Origin: Bacteroidota bacterium
Lineage (GTDB): Bacteria > Bacteroidota > Bacteroidia > Bacteroidales > UBA10428
Length of the DNA: 6,049 nt
Assembly: GCA_017860375.1 (NCBI GenBank)
Contig: JAGDMB010000164.1
Span: 1 to 6,049 of the forward strand
Reading direction: 5' to 3'
Shown: in pieces, positions 1 to 6,049 of the stretch
How positions within the stretch are numbered: position 1 is the first letter of the stretch
How the letters are laid out: each line of letters starts with the position of its first letter
Notes under the pieces: generated by a model
The model's database searches: none
What the model saw: the letters and a program-made list of their open reading frames with translations, nothing else
Told to the model about the DNA's origin: nothing
Program-made: the position numbers and the translations under genes

Positions 1-706
1 GCCCGGTGTTGATGATCATGACCCCTTTTTTCATCAGGGCGATCGAATCGCGGTTGATAAGATACTCGGTTTCTTTTGTCAGCGGGCAGTTGAGAGAGAG
101 TATATCCGACTTCCTGAATACGTCCTCCGGGGTTCCATATTCCACTTTGTTCTCCCGGGCAAAATCATGATCGGGGAAGGTGTCATACGCAATCACATTC
201 ATGTCAAATCCCCTGAGTATTTTGATGAGGGCCTTACCGATACGGCCGGTACCGATGACACCGGCGGTTTTTCCGGCCATGTTGAAACCCAGCAGGCCCT
301 GCAGGGCGAAATTGGCATCGCGGGTGCGGAAATAGGCCCGGTGAATTTTCCGGTTAAGCGAAAGCATGAGGGCTACCGTATGTTCGGCGATTGCATTCGG
401 AGAATACGCCGGCACACGGGTTATTTTAATTTTGCCCAGGGCCGCTTTGAGATCAATGTTGTTATACCCCGAACAGCGTAGGGCGATCAGCCTGACTCCA
501 TATTGCGCGAGCTTGTTCACCATCGCATCCGTAATGATATCGTTCACAAACACGATGAGTACATCAAACCCTTGGGCCAGGACAATATTTTCAGGAGTCA
601 GGTGATAGCGGAAATAGGTAATGTCGTAACCATACGATTTGTTAAGCTCATTAAAAGATTCTTTATCATAAGGTTTTGTGTCAAAAAAGGCAATTTTTGG
701 CTTCAT
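1..706 (-). CDS. ldhA: D-lactate dehydrogenase, NAD-dependent (LdhA type), partial: C-terminus beyond window
   Basis: Fermentative D-lactate dehydrogenase, a cytoplasmic enzyme that reduces pyruvate to D-lactate with NADH. Reading left from the ATG at 706-704 gives 235 uninterrupted codons to the window edge; the family is about 330 residues, so roughly the last third is missing. Visible features: N-terminal substrate-domain strand MKPKIAFFDTKPYD; the LRCSGYNNID block at residues 77-86, close to E. coli LdhA LRCAGFNNVD; VPAYSPNAIAEHT at 98-110; RTRDANFALQGLLGF near 127-141; the Rossmann dinucleotide motif G152-T-G154-R-I-G157; and Asp175 after the second strand, as expected for NAD preference. 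The fragment ends at INTG (232-235), just before the expected catalytic Arg, so active-site Arg, Glu and His cannot be checked. It diverges from the patatin-like gene across 66 bp. No Shine-Dalgarno is seen before the start. The family call is very secure; other 2-hydroxyacid dehydrogenases match these blocks less well. Confidence 0.93.
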   Translation of the reverse strand, partial: MKPKIAFFDTKPYDKESFNELNKSYGYDITYFRYHLTPENIVLAQGFDVLIVFVNDIITDAMVNKLAQYGVRLIALRCSGYNNIDLKAALGKIKITRVPAYSPNAIAEHTVALMLSLNRKIHRAYFRTRDANFALQGLLGFNMAGKTAGVIGTGRIGKALIKILRGFDMNVIAYDTFPDHDFARENKVEYGTPEDVFRKSDILSLNCPLTKETEYLINRDSIALMKKGVMIINTG

Positions 707-719
707 GGTTCGATCTTTT

Positions 720-737
720 GCGTTATTTTTATAACAA
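720..737. promoter_or_regulatory. AT-rich palindrome in the ldhA/patatin divergent gap, possible Rex-type operator
   Basis: The core is GTTAT-TTTT-ATAAC, a perfect 5-bp inverted repeat with a 4-base centre at 722-735. On the ldhA strand the 18-mer begins TTGTTAT, which is 6 of 7 to the TTGTTAA form of a Rex half-site, with the 7-4-7 spacing of Rex operators; the other half, read as GCGTTAT, matches only 4 of 7. Rex is an NADH-sensing repressor that often controls fermentative lactate dehydrogenase genes, and the site lies 13 bp before the ldhA start, where a bound repressor could block expression. The overlapping TATTTTTA at 724-731 is 7 of 8 to the Bacteroidota -7 element for the rightward gene, but lacks a well-spaced -33 box. 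The symmetry is seen; the Rex role is inference. Confidence 0.3.
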
Positions 738-772
738 TTATGGGCGTATCAATGTTCACTCATTCGTAGCGT

Positions 773-1543
773 ATGAAAAAGTATAAAGTCGGTCTGGTAC
801 TCAGCGGAGGTGCTGCCCGTGGTTTCGCCCACCTTGGCGTACTGAAGGCACTGGAGGAAAACGGACTCAAACCCGGTATCATATCAGGGGTAAGTGCAGG
901 CGCTATTGCAGGCGCCTTCTATGCCGACGGGTATACACCCGAAGAGATTCTTGAAATCTACATACGCCGGAATTTGTTTGACCTGGTGCAGATCACCATA
1001 CCCCGGACCGGATTTTTCAAACTGTCGGGCATGAAGAAAGTATTGAAAAAATACCTCAGGGCAAAGCGTCTCGAAGATCTGAAGATTCCCCTTGTGGTAA
1101 CGGCTACAAGCCTGAATGATGGGAAAGCCGTATTTTTCAGGGAAGGCGACCTGGCGGATGCCATCCTTGCCTCTTCGGCCGTTCCCTTATTGTTTGAAGT
1201 GATTACCATCGACAACGTGGAATACATCGACGGCGGCATCACAAATAATCTGCCCCTGGCCCCTATTGCCGGCAAATGCGCCAAGCTCATCGGTGTGTAT
1301 GTCAACCATTCGGGTTACCAGAAACATGTGGAAGGTCTGGCTCATATTGCCGAGAGGGCGTTTCACCTGGCCGTATCCACGGATATTGAAAAGAAAAAAT
1401 CCCTGTTTGACATCTATATTGAACCCGGGGAACTGGCAAATTTCGGGTTTTTCGACCTGAAAAACGGGCATGATATCTTCCGTATCGGGTATGAAACAGC
1501 CATGAAGATGATAAAGGAGAAGGAAAGCACAATTCATGATTAA
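773..1543 (+). CDS. Patatin-like phospholipase / NTE-family serine acylhydrolase (RssA/YchK type)
   Basis: A 256-residue patatin-fold esterase, expected to hydrolyse acyl esters of phospholipids or lysophospholipids with a Ser-Asp dyad. Motifs run in the family order: oxyanion-hole loop SGGAARGFAHLG at residues 11-22 (GGxxRG core at 12-17); nucleophile elbow G39-V-S41-A-G43; a variable middle region; ASSAVPLLF near 133-141; and the catalytic Asp153 in YIDGGITNNLP. The size fits the short single-domain bacterial branch (about 250-300 residues). No signal peptide or membrane segment is evident, so it is probably cytoplasmic, and there is no C-terminal outer-membrane barrel as in the longer PlpD-type Bacteroidota proteins. 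The start at 773 puts the MKKYKVGLVLSGG strand at the N-terminus as usual for relatives; no Shine-Dalgarno precedes it. It lies 45 bp upstream of cysS on the same strand, possibly as an operon. The in vivo substrate is unknown; RssA naming reflects resemblance only. Confidence 0.92.
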   Translation: MKKYKVGLVLSGGAARGFAHLGVLKALEENGLKPGIISGVSAGAIAGAFYADGYTPEEILEIYIRRNLFDLVQITIPRTGFFKLSGMKKVLKKYLRAKRLEDLKIPLVVTATSLNDGKAVFFREGDLADAILASSAVPLLFEVITIDNVEYIDGGITNNLPLAPIAGKCAKLIGVYVNHSGYQKHVEGLAHIAERAFHLAVSTDIEKKKSLFDIYIEPGELANFGFFDLKNGHDIFRIGYETAMKMIKEKESTIHD

Positions 1544-1588
1544 TTTATACCTTTATGGCCTTTTGGTCAGCAACCAACACTATCTGAA

Positions 1589-3067
1589 ATGTCCGGTGAT
1601 TTATTCCTGTATAATACGCTTACCCGAAGCAAGGAAAAATTCGTCCCTTTGAATCCTCCGCATGTGGGCATGTATGTGTGCGGACCGACGGTTTACAGCA
1701 ATCCTCACCTCGGGCATGCGCGTCCCGCCGTTACCTTCGACGTACTATTCCGGTACCTGAAGCACCTGGGTTACAAGGTCAGGTACGTCCGCAACATAAC
1801 CGACGTGGGGCACCTCGAAGATGAAATGGCCGGAGAAGGCGAGGACCGGATCCTCAAAAAAGCCAGGCTTGAACAGCTTGAACCCATGGAGGTGGTCCAG
1901 CAATATACCAACAGTTTCCACGCCATCATGGAAAAGCTGAATGTATTGCCTCCCAGCATTGAACCCCGTGCCTCGGGTCATATCATTGAACAGATCGAAC
2001 TTATCCGGGTTTTATTGGAAAAGGGATTTGCCTATGAATCAAACGGTTCGGTTTATTTCGATCTGCCGGCCTACAACCGGCTTTACAAATACGGGAAACT
2101 ATCCGGGCGTGTGCTGGAGGATCTGATGACCGATACGCGAAAACTCGACGGTCAGCAGGAAAAAAGAAGTCCGTATGATTTTGCCTTATGGAAGAAGGCG
2201 GATGATTCACACCTTATGAAATGGCCTTCGCCCTGGAGTACGGGATTTCCCGGCTGGCACCTCGAGTGCTCCGCCATGAGCGGCAAATACCTGGGAGAAA
2301 CCTTTGATATTCACGGGGGAGGTATGGACCTGATCTTCCCGCATCACGAGTGTGAATTGGCCCAGTCGGTTGCTGCCCAGGGTCACGATGCCGTTAAATA
2401 CTGGATCCACAACAATATGATCACGATAAACGGGCAGAAAATGGCCCGTTCGCTGAATAATTTCATCACCCTCAGTGAGGTATTTTCCGGATCGCATCCT
2501 TTGCTTGTTAAGGCTTACAGTCCCATGACGGTGCGCTTTTATATCCTGCAGGCGCATTATGGAAGTACCCTCGATTTTTCGAATGAAGCCCTTGGTGCCG
2601 CGGAGCAAGGACTTGCCCGGTTGTACAAAGGCATGGAAGTACTTGAAAAGGTCATTCCTTCGGGATCGCCGGGAGAAGTTGTGAAAAACCTGGCACAGCA
2701 GGTCGGGGATGCCCTCAGTGACAACCTGAATACCCCCATCGCCCTTTCGCGCCTTTTCGACGGAATACGCCTGATCAACGCGGTAAAGGACGGAAATTCA
2801 ACGATCTCCGCCTACGAAAAAGAGGAACTGATAAACCTGTACAAGACGGTTGTTTTTGATATCATGGGATTGCAACCCGAAACAGAAGGCCGGAAAGATA
2901 AGGCAGACCTGGTTAAAAAGCTGGTGGATATGCTGCTGCAGTACCGGGTGGAAGCCAAGGCAAAGAAGGATTTTGCCGCTTCCGACAACATCCGGGAACG
3001 GCTGACGGAAATGGGCGTTATCGTAAGGGATACAAAGGACGGCTTTGAGTGGGAATTGAAAGACTGA
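1589..3067 (+). CDS. cysS: Cysteinyl-tRNA synthetase
   Basis: Class I aminoacyl-tRNA synthetase that charges tRNA-Cys with cysteine using ATP in the cytoplasm; normally essential. The 492 residues are complete and somewhat longer than E. coli CysS (461), as I expect for Bacteroidota. Visible: MYVCGPTVYSNPHLGHAR at 28-45 with first zinc ligand Cys31 and the HIGH-type motif H40-L-G-H43; FPGWHLECSAM near 220-230 with Cys227; HHECELAQS from 252, giving His252 and Glu256 as remaining zinc ligands by alignment to E. coli; the FDIHGGGMDLIFPHHE block; and the KMSKS-type loop K284-M-A-R-S288, followed by LNNFITL. A segment at about 299-313 (FSGSHPLLVKAYSPM) resembles an insertion typical of Bacteroidota CysS. 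The C-terminal helical region ends with a DALR-like anticodon-binding part (FAASDNIRERL near 462-472). The Lys-to-Arg change in the KMSKS loop is noted separately. No Shine-Dalgarno is seen; the ATG at 1589 gives a normal N-terminus. Confidence 0.97.
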   Translation: MSGDLFLYNTLTRSKEKFVPLNPPHVGMYVCGPTVYSNPHLGHARPAVTFDVLFRYLKHLGYKVRYVRNITDVGHLEDEMAGEGEDRILKKARLEQLEPMEVVQQYTNSFHAIMEKLNVLPPSIEPRASGHIIEQIELIRVLLEKGFAYESNGSVYFDLPAYNRLYKYGKLSGRVLEDLMTDTRKLDGQQEKRSPYDFALWKKADDSHLMKWPSPWSTGFPGWHLECSAMSGKYLGETFDIHGGGMDLIFPHHECELAQSVAAQGHDAVKYWIHNNMITINGQKMARSLNNFITLSEVFSGSHPLLVKAYSPMTVRFYILQAHYGSTLDFSNEALGAAEQGLARLYKGMEVLEKVIPSGSPGEVVKNLAQQVGDALSDNLNTPIALSRLFDGIRLINAVKDGNSTISAYEKEELINLYKTVVFDIMGLQPETEGRKDKADLVKKLVDMLLQYRVEAKAKKDFAASDNIRERLTEMGVIVRDTKDGFEWELKD

Positions 3068-3137
3068 GGAGAGCGTTTACTTATAATAGGGCACATTTTA
3101 CAAAAGCGCGCCGGTGACGAAAAACAAAGCAAGGCAG

Positions 3138-3174
3138 AAAAATACGCCAGGGTACAGACCCGATTAATCCCTGG
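3138..3174 (-). terminator. Weak terminator candidate at the 3' end of the C69 peptidase gene
   Basis: Read leftward, CCAGGG (3174-3169) can pair with CCCTGG (3152-3147) across a 16-base loop holding the stop codon, followed two bases later by TATTTTT (T run 3142-3138). An alternative 4-bp stem GGGT/ACCC at 3161-3150 shares bases with it. The stem is short, the loop long and the T run offset, so this is only a weak fit to an intrinsic terminator. Nothing better appears in the 96-bp convergent gap (3068-3163) between cysS and this gene, and no terminator for cysS is evident. Confidence 0.22.
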
Positions 3175-4630
3175 GTTTCAATGCAGAAACCGTCCTTTTG
3201 TATTCTTTCATCGCCAGGCTGGAAGTGAATTCCGTAAGAATTTTCAACGCACCCTGAGGATCTACTTCATAGAGACGAAGCACCTTTTTTTCCATTTTCT
3301 CTTGCAGCACTAGTATTTCCTTCTGCCGACGGATTTTGTATTCCGCGGCGGAGACGATGTTTTCCGAATAAGATTCATTGATCTGTGCGGCATAGTGTAA
3401 ATAAGCACAATAAGCATGATCGCAGGGCTCCTCCATGGTCCTGCCGTGTTCAAAATGATGGGCGATGGCATATCCGGCATCGTGGTCGGAATATACGGGC
3501 GGAACGGATTCTATGCCGCAATACCAGGGAACAAAGGGTTGCATGCAGGGTCGGGGAGGGGCCAGCCAGAGAATTGACCCGACCGCTGCCGGCATCCAAT
3601 CCCTGAGCTGGGCGACAAAACCATACTGATTGCGGTCGGAGCAGATGCGCATGGTATCGCTGACATGGGGATCAGCCTTTGATCGCGGTAATGGCTGAAG
3701 TTCAGTACTTTCATAATGGTTGCTGAGGATCAGAAACAACGTTTCGGTGGATATTTTTTCCTTTGGCGGGAAAGCGAAGGGAAGTTTTTCGTGAAGGTTA
3801 TAGGGGTGTTCGGCAAGCCGGCTGACACCCTGCCAGTGCCGTGCAATGTTTTTTATGTCCGTAAGCGACAACGGATCGGCATAGGCAAGACGGAAGCTGA
3901 ACGGCTGACCGGACGAAGGATCGTACCACCCGCGCCTGACCGCATAATCGATAATATCGGCTGATCCCAGCCAATTGGCCGTATCAGTAAGGTCGATACC
4001 TTCGATTGTATAATAATTCGGGATTACGGCCAGCCTGTCATCGGGTATGCGGCAGGCAACCCAGTGTTTTCCCTTTACCACCGACATCATCCAGGCTTCT
4101 TTGGAATCGGCAATACAATACGTGCGTCCCGAAGAGAGATAGCCGAACTGTTCGATAAGCTCTCCTCCGATTTTCACGGCTTCCCTTGCCGTTCCGGCGC
4201 GCTCTGCCATCAGCCTTCGCAGCCAGTATCCGATCCCGCCGCCGGTGAGAGAGGGATCGTCTTCCCTCGATTTGCACTGGTTCGAAGCAATGACAACGCC
4301 CTTTTCATTCATATAACTGTCGGAAAAAGAATAATCCGGCATTTCGAGCCAGAAAGTTCCGTTGATGTTTTCCGCCTGCGGAAGGGTAACGGCCGTTTCG
4401 GTGACGATGAAGGTTCCGGTGTCTGCATGCCCCGAATGGGTTTTGTACCAGTTGATGAGGATGGGACCGGGACCGTCCTCGTTATGGGCCAGCATCACCG
4501 ATCCGTCGGTTGTTGCCTTCTTCCCGGCAAGGATGGTAAAACAATTTTCTTCATTCCCGTAAGGAAGTTGTGCACAGAGTCGCAGGAAAAATGAGGCCAG
4601 AAGGCAGGAGGAAAGCAAGATGGTTTTCAT
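3164..4630 (-). CDS. Secreted C69-family dipeptidase (PepD-like Ntn hydrolase)
   Basis: A 488-residue peptidase of family C69 (Peptidase_C69), N-terminal-nucleophile hydrolases whose known members cleave dipeptides. The N-terminus (MKTILLSSCLLASFFLRLCA) is a typical Sec signal peptide, with likely cleavage after Ala20 (LCA-Q); the Cys19 context, LRLC, is a poor lipobox, so a lipoprotein is less likely. The mature part begins QLPYGNEEN and reaches Cys30 in ENCFTILAGKKATTDGSVMLAHNED, which aligns with the CTTILVGKKAS...ARNED start of lactobacillary PepD; Cys30 is therefore the predicted nucleophile, exposed by removing about nine residues after the signal peptide. Other family blocks: GGIGYWLRRL near 131-140, KGKHWVACRIPDDRLAVIPN at 186-205, and WMPAAVGSILWLA...FVPWYCGIESVP at 345-377. 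The C-terminal helix near 425-452 is highly charged. It converges with cysS and diverges from ispG, so it is probably a single-gene unit acting in the periplasm or outside the cell, perhaps in peptide scavenging. Substrate specificity cannot be read from the sequence. Confidence 0.93.
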   Translation of the reverse strand: MKTILLSSCLLASFFLRLCAQLPYGNEENCFTILAGKKATTDGSVMLAHNEDGPGPILINWYKTHSGHADTGTFIVTETAVTLPQAENINGTFWLEMPDYSFSDSYMNEKGVVIASNQCKSREDDPSLTGGGIGYWLRRLMAERAGTAREAVKIGGELIEQFGYLSSGRTYCIADSKEAWMMSVVKGKHWVACRIPDDRLAVIPNYYTIEGIDLTDTANWLGSADIIDYAVRRGWYDPSSGQPFSFRLAYADPLSLTDIKNIARHWQGVSRLAEHPYNLHEKLPFAFPPKEKISTETLFLILSNHYESTELQPLPRSKADPHVSDTMRICSDRNQYGFVAQLRDWMPAAVGSILWLAPPRPCMQPFVPWYCGIESVPPVYSDHDAGYAIAHHFEHGRTMEEPCDHAYCAYLHYAAQINESYSENIVSAAEYKIRRQKEILVLQEKMEKKVLRLYEVDPQGALKILTEFTSSLAMKEYKRTVSALKPRD

Positions 4631-4655
4631 GTGCGGAAGTTTGCCATAAAATTAA

Positions 4656-4665
4656 CGAATATTCG
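4656..4665. repeat. 10-bp perfect palindrome CGAATATTCG in the divergent gap
   Basis: CGAATATTCG is fully self-complementary and lies one base upstream of the presumed -33 element of the ispG promoter and about 26 bp before the C69 start on the other strand. That position would suit an operator, but the palindrome stops at the next base on each side, and a single short one could be chance. No regulator is recognised. Confidence 0.3.
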
Positions 4666-4666
4666 C

Positions 4667-4698
4667 TTTCTTTCCTTGGATGAAAGTTTGTAGATTTG
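4667..4698 (+). promoter_or_regulatory. Bacteroidota-type promoter for ispG
   Basis: TAGATTTG at 4691-4698 matches the TAnnTTTG -7 element of Bacteroidota primary sigma factors exactly. TTTC at 4667-4670 is 3 of 4 to the TTTG -33 element, with a 20-base spacer, within the usual range. Transcription would begin around 4703-4706, leaving a leader of about 20 bases to the ATG at 4724 or about 35 to the ATG at 4739. On the opposite strand only TAATTTTA (4654-4647), 7 of 8 to the -7 element, is seen for the peptidase gene, without a well-spaced -33 box. Confidence 0.6.
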
Positions 4699-4723
4699 GC
4701 ATACAGAGAGTCTGAAAAGCTAA

Positions 4724-6049
4724 ATGCTCGCGCTTCCCATGGCAGTCATCCATAAAGAAAACCTCCAATCCTTTTTCAGAAGGGCAACCCATACCGTTTA
4801 TGTTGGAAAAATACCCGTTGGAAGTGGTTTTCCCGTTCGGATACAATCCATGACCAATACGCTGACAGGCGATATCGATGCCACCGTGGAGCAATGCATC
4901 CGCATCATTCATGCAGGGGCTGATTTTGTGCGCATCACGGTGCCGTCCGTTGCCGATGCCGAATCGCTCGGAAAGATCAGGGAAAAGCTTCGTTCCCGCG
5001 GATATCCGACGCCCCTTATCGCCGATGTGCATTTTAACGCTGCCATTGCCCTGAAGGCAGCCACCATAGCAGAAAAGGTACGGATTAATCCGGGCAATTT
5101 CGGGATCAGCGGCAAGTTTCAGAAGAGCGGATATACGCACGAGGAATACAGGGCGGAATGGGAAAAGCAGCGCAAGGTCTTTACGGATTTTCTGACCCTC
5201 TGCCGGGAACACCAGACCGCCATCCGCATCGGCGTCAACCATGGATCACTTTCAGACCGGATCATGGACCGGTATGGCGATACAGCTGAAGGAATGGTCG
5301 AATCGGCCCTTGAATTTCTGCGGGTTTGCCGTGATGAAAATTTCAGTCCGGTCGTCGTATCGCTGAAATCCAGCAACACCCTGGTGATGGTGTATGCCAC
5401 GCGGCTGCTGGTAGACCGCATGGATAAAGAGGAGTTGCATTATCCGCTGCACCTGGGTGTAACGGAAGCCGGGGAAGGAGAGGACGGACGGATTAAATCG
5501 GCCATTGGCATCGGTACTCTGCTGGCAGACGGGATAGGAGATACCATAAGGGTCTCCCTCACCGAGGAGCCGGAAGCCGAAATACCGGTGGCGAAAAAAC
5601 TGGTGGCGATCGCTGCGGTTGCGGATGCGGAAGGCGCTTGCAGGAACGACATTTCCCCTGTTGTGTATGCACGCAGGATAAGCCATGCGGTGGGCAACAT
5701 CGGTGGAAACCATGTACCCGTTGTGCTGGCTTCCCCTGATGAGGAAGCTTCGGCAAAAGGGGGAAATCCGGCTGACGCCACCCTGGTTGCGAGCCAGTTG
5801 CCCGAATTACTGCCCGATTATTGGGTTACCGCTGACCCGGATGCGGATCTTAACCTTCCTTCGGGGACAGGAATGATTGTACCAATCGGTGGCTGGCTGA
5901 AACAAAAAGATAAAAAGAACCTGTATCCCCTGTTTTCAGGGAAAGAAATTCTGAACTATTCCCTGCTTCCCGCGGAACTTAATTTTCTTCATCTTGAGAC
6001 CACTTTCCTGCCGGGTGAGATCCGGGATTTCATCAAGGGAAAGAGAAAT
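4724..6049 (+). CDS. ispG: 4-hydroxy-3-methylbut-2-en-1-yl diphosphate synthase IspG (GcpE), large form, partial: C-terminus beyond window
   Basis: IspG converts 2-C-methyl-D-erythritol 2,4-cyclodiphosphate to HMBPP, the next-to-last step of the MEP isoprenoid pathway, in the cytoplasm with a [4Fe-4S] cluster and an external electron donor. The 442 codons run open to the right edge. Numbered from ATG 4724: VGKIPVGSGFPVRIQSMTNT (27-46) begins the TIM barrel; ADVHFN at 100-105; KVRINPGN at 118-125; GVNHGSLS at 170-177; VSLKSSN at 212-218; LHLGVTEAG at 242-250; then SAIGIGTLLADGIGDTIRVSL. After about residue 290 the chain continues into roughly 150 residues unlike compact E. coli IspG, matching the inserted domain of the large form (about 600 residues or more in Bacteroidota, Chlamydiae and plants). 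The C-terminal domain with the cluster cysteines is outside the window. Start: ATG 4724 directly follows an in-frame TAA (4721-4723); ATG 4739 (MAVIHKENL) is an equally plausible in-frame start. Neither has a Shine-Dalgarno. Confidence 0.95.
   Translation, partial: MLALPMAVIHKENLQSFFRRATHTVYVGKIPVGSGFPVRIQSMTNTLTGDIDATVEQCIRIIHAGADFVRITVPSVADAESLGKIREKLRSRGYPTPLIADVHFNAAIALKAATIAEKVRINPGNFGISGKFQKSGYTHEEYRAEWEKQRKVFTDFLTLCREHQTAIRIGVNHGSLSDRIMDRYGDTAEGMVESALEFLRVCRDENFSPVVVSLKSSNTLVMVYATRLLVDRMDKEELHYPLHLGVTEAGEGEDGRIKSAIGIGTLLADGIGDTIRVSLTEEPEAEIPVAKKLVAIAAVADAEGACRNDISPVVYARRISHAVGNIGGNHVPVVLASPDEEASAKGGNPADATLVASQLPELLPDYWVTADPDADLNLPSGTGMIVPIGGWLKQKDKKNLYPLFSGKEILNYSLLPAELNFLHLETTFLPGEIRDFIKGKRN

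Noticed and set aside
167..769. Three overlapping plus-strand open frames of 79-104 codons at 167-481, 366-605 and 503-769.
   Set aside because: The first two lie wholly opposite, and the third mostly opposite, a convincing D-lactate dehydrogenase reading on the minus strand. Their translations show no family motif, and the third runs through the divergent gap.
1544..1588. A promoter for cysS in the gap after the patatin-like gene, based on TACCTTTA near 1548-1555.
   Set aside because: It is 7 of 8 to the TAnnTTTG element, but no TTTG-like box lies at the proper spacing, and such matches are common in AT-rich DNA. Co-transcription with the upstream gene is as likely.
3068..3163. A small RNA or small gene in the convergent gap between cysS and the peptidase gene.
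   Set aside because: The 96 bases show no convincing promoter, no strong hairpin and no open frame with coding character; only the weak terminator candidate remains.
4064..4594. A 176-codon plus-strand frame opposite the C69 peptidase gene.
   Set aside because: It is antisense to a complete peptidase with signal peptide and family motifs; its translation has no domain or sensible N-terminus.
4652..5781. Several long minus-strand frames (up to 196 codons) covering the ispG region.
   Set aside because: The plus strand encodes an unbroken, motif-rich IspG through the whole stretch. The minus frames are antisense shadows with no recognisable motifs.
1..6049. A hidden mobile, defence or biosynthetic system spanning the genes.
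   Set aside because: All five genes are recognised housekeeping or general metabolic families, with tight spacing and uniform composition as far as I can judge by eye. There are no integrases, transposases, terminal repeats, repeat arrays or unknown genes.

Overview
The window reads as an ordinary chromosomal stretch of a Bacteroidota (Bacteroidetes) bacterium. Three signs point there. The cysteinyl-tRNA synthetase has features I associate with that phylum's form. The IspG is the large type with an extra domain, as found in Bacteroidota, Chlamydiae and plants. Starts lack Shine-Dalgarno sequences, and one promoter matches the Bacteroidota TAnnTTTG -7 element exactly. This taxonomic call is inferred from protein character and signals, not from a marker search.

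Layout from left to right: (1) 1-706, minus strand: the N-terminal 235 residues of a fermentative D-lactate dehydrogenase (LdhA type), cut by the left edge. (2) 707-772: a 66-bp divergent intergenic region with an AT-rich palindrome that resembles a Rex redox-repressor site. (3) 773-1543, plus: a patatin-like (RssA/YchK type) serine acylhydrolase. (4) 1589-3067, plus: complete cysteinyl-tRNA synthetase, 45 bp downstream and possibly co-transcribed. (5) 3068-3163: a short convergent gap with only a weak terminator candidate. (6) 3164-4630, minus: a secreted C69-family (Ntn-hydrolase) dipeptidase with a signal peptide. (7) 4631-4723: a second divergent intergenic region with a good Bacteroidota-type promoter facing right and a 10-bp perfect palindrome just upstream of it. 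(8) 4724-6049, plus: the first 442 residues of IspG (MEP-pathway isoprenoid synthesis), cut by the right edge before its iron-sulfur domain.

The five genes are housekeeping or general metabolic functions: fermentation, lipid hydrolysis, translation, extracytoplasmic peptide turnover and isoprenoid precursors. They do not form an evident pathway. I saw no tRNA or rRNA, CRISPR array, insertion sequence, phage gene, toxin-antitoxin pair or defence system. I do not think the window holds an undescribed system. The points worth a second look are small: the two intergenic palindromes, a KMARS version of the synthetase KMSKS loop, how the secreted C69 enzyme is matured, and the IspG start choice.
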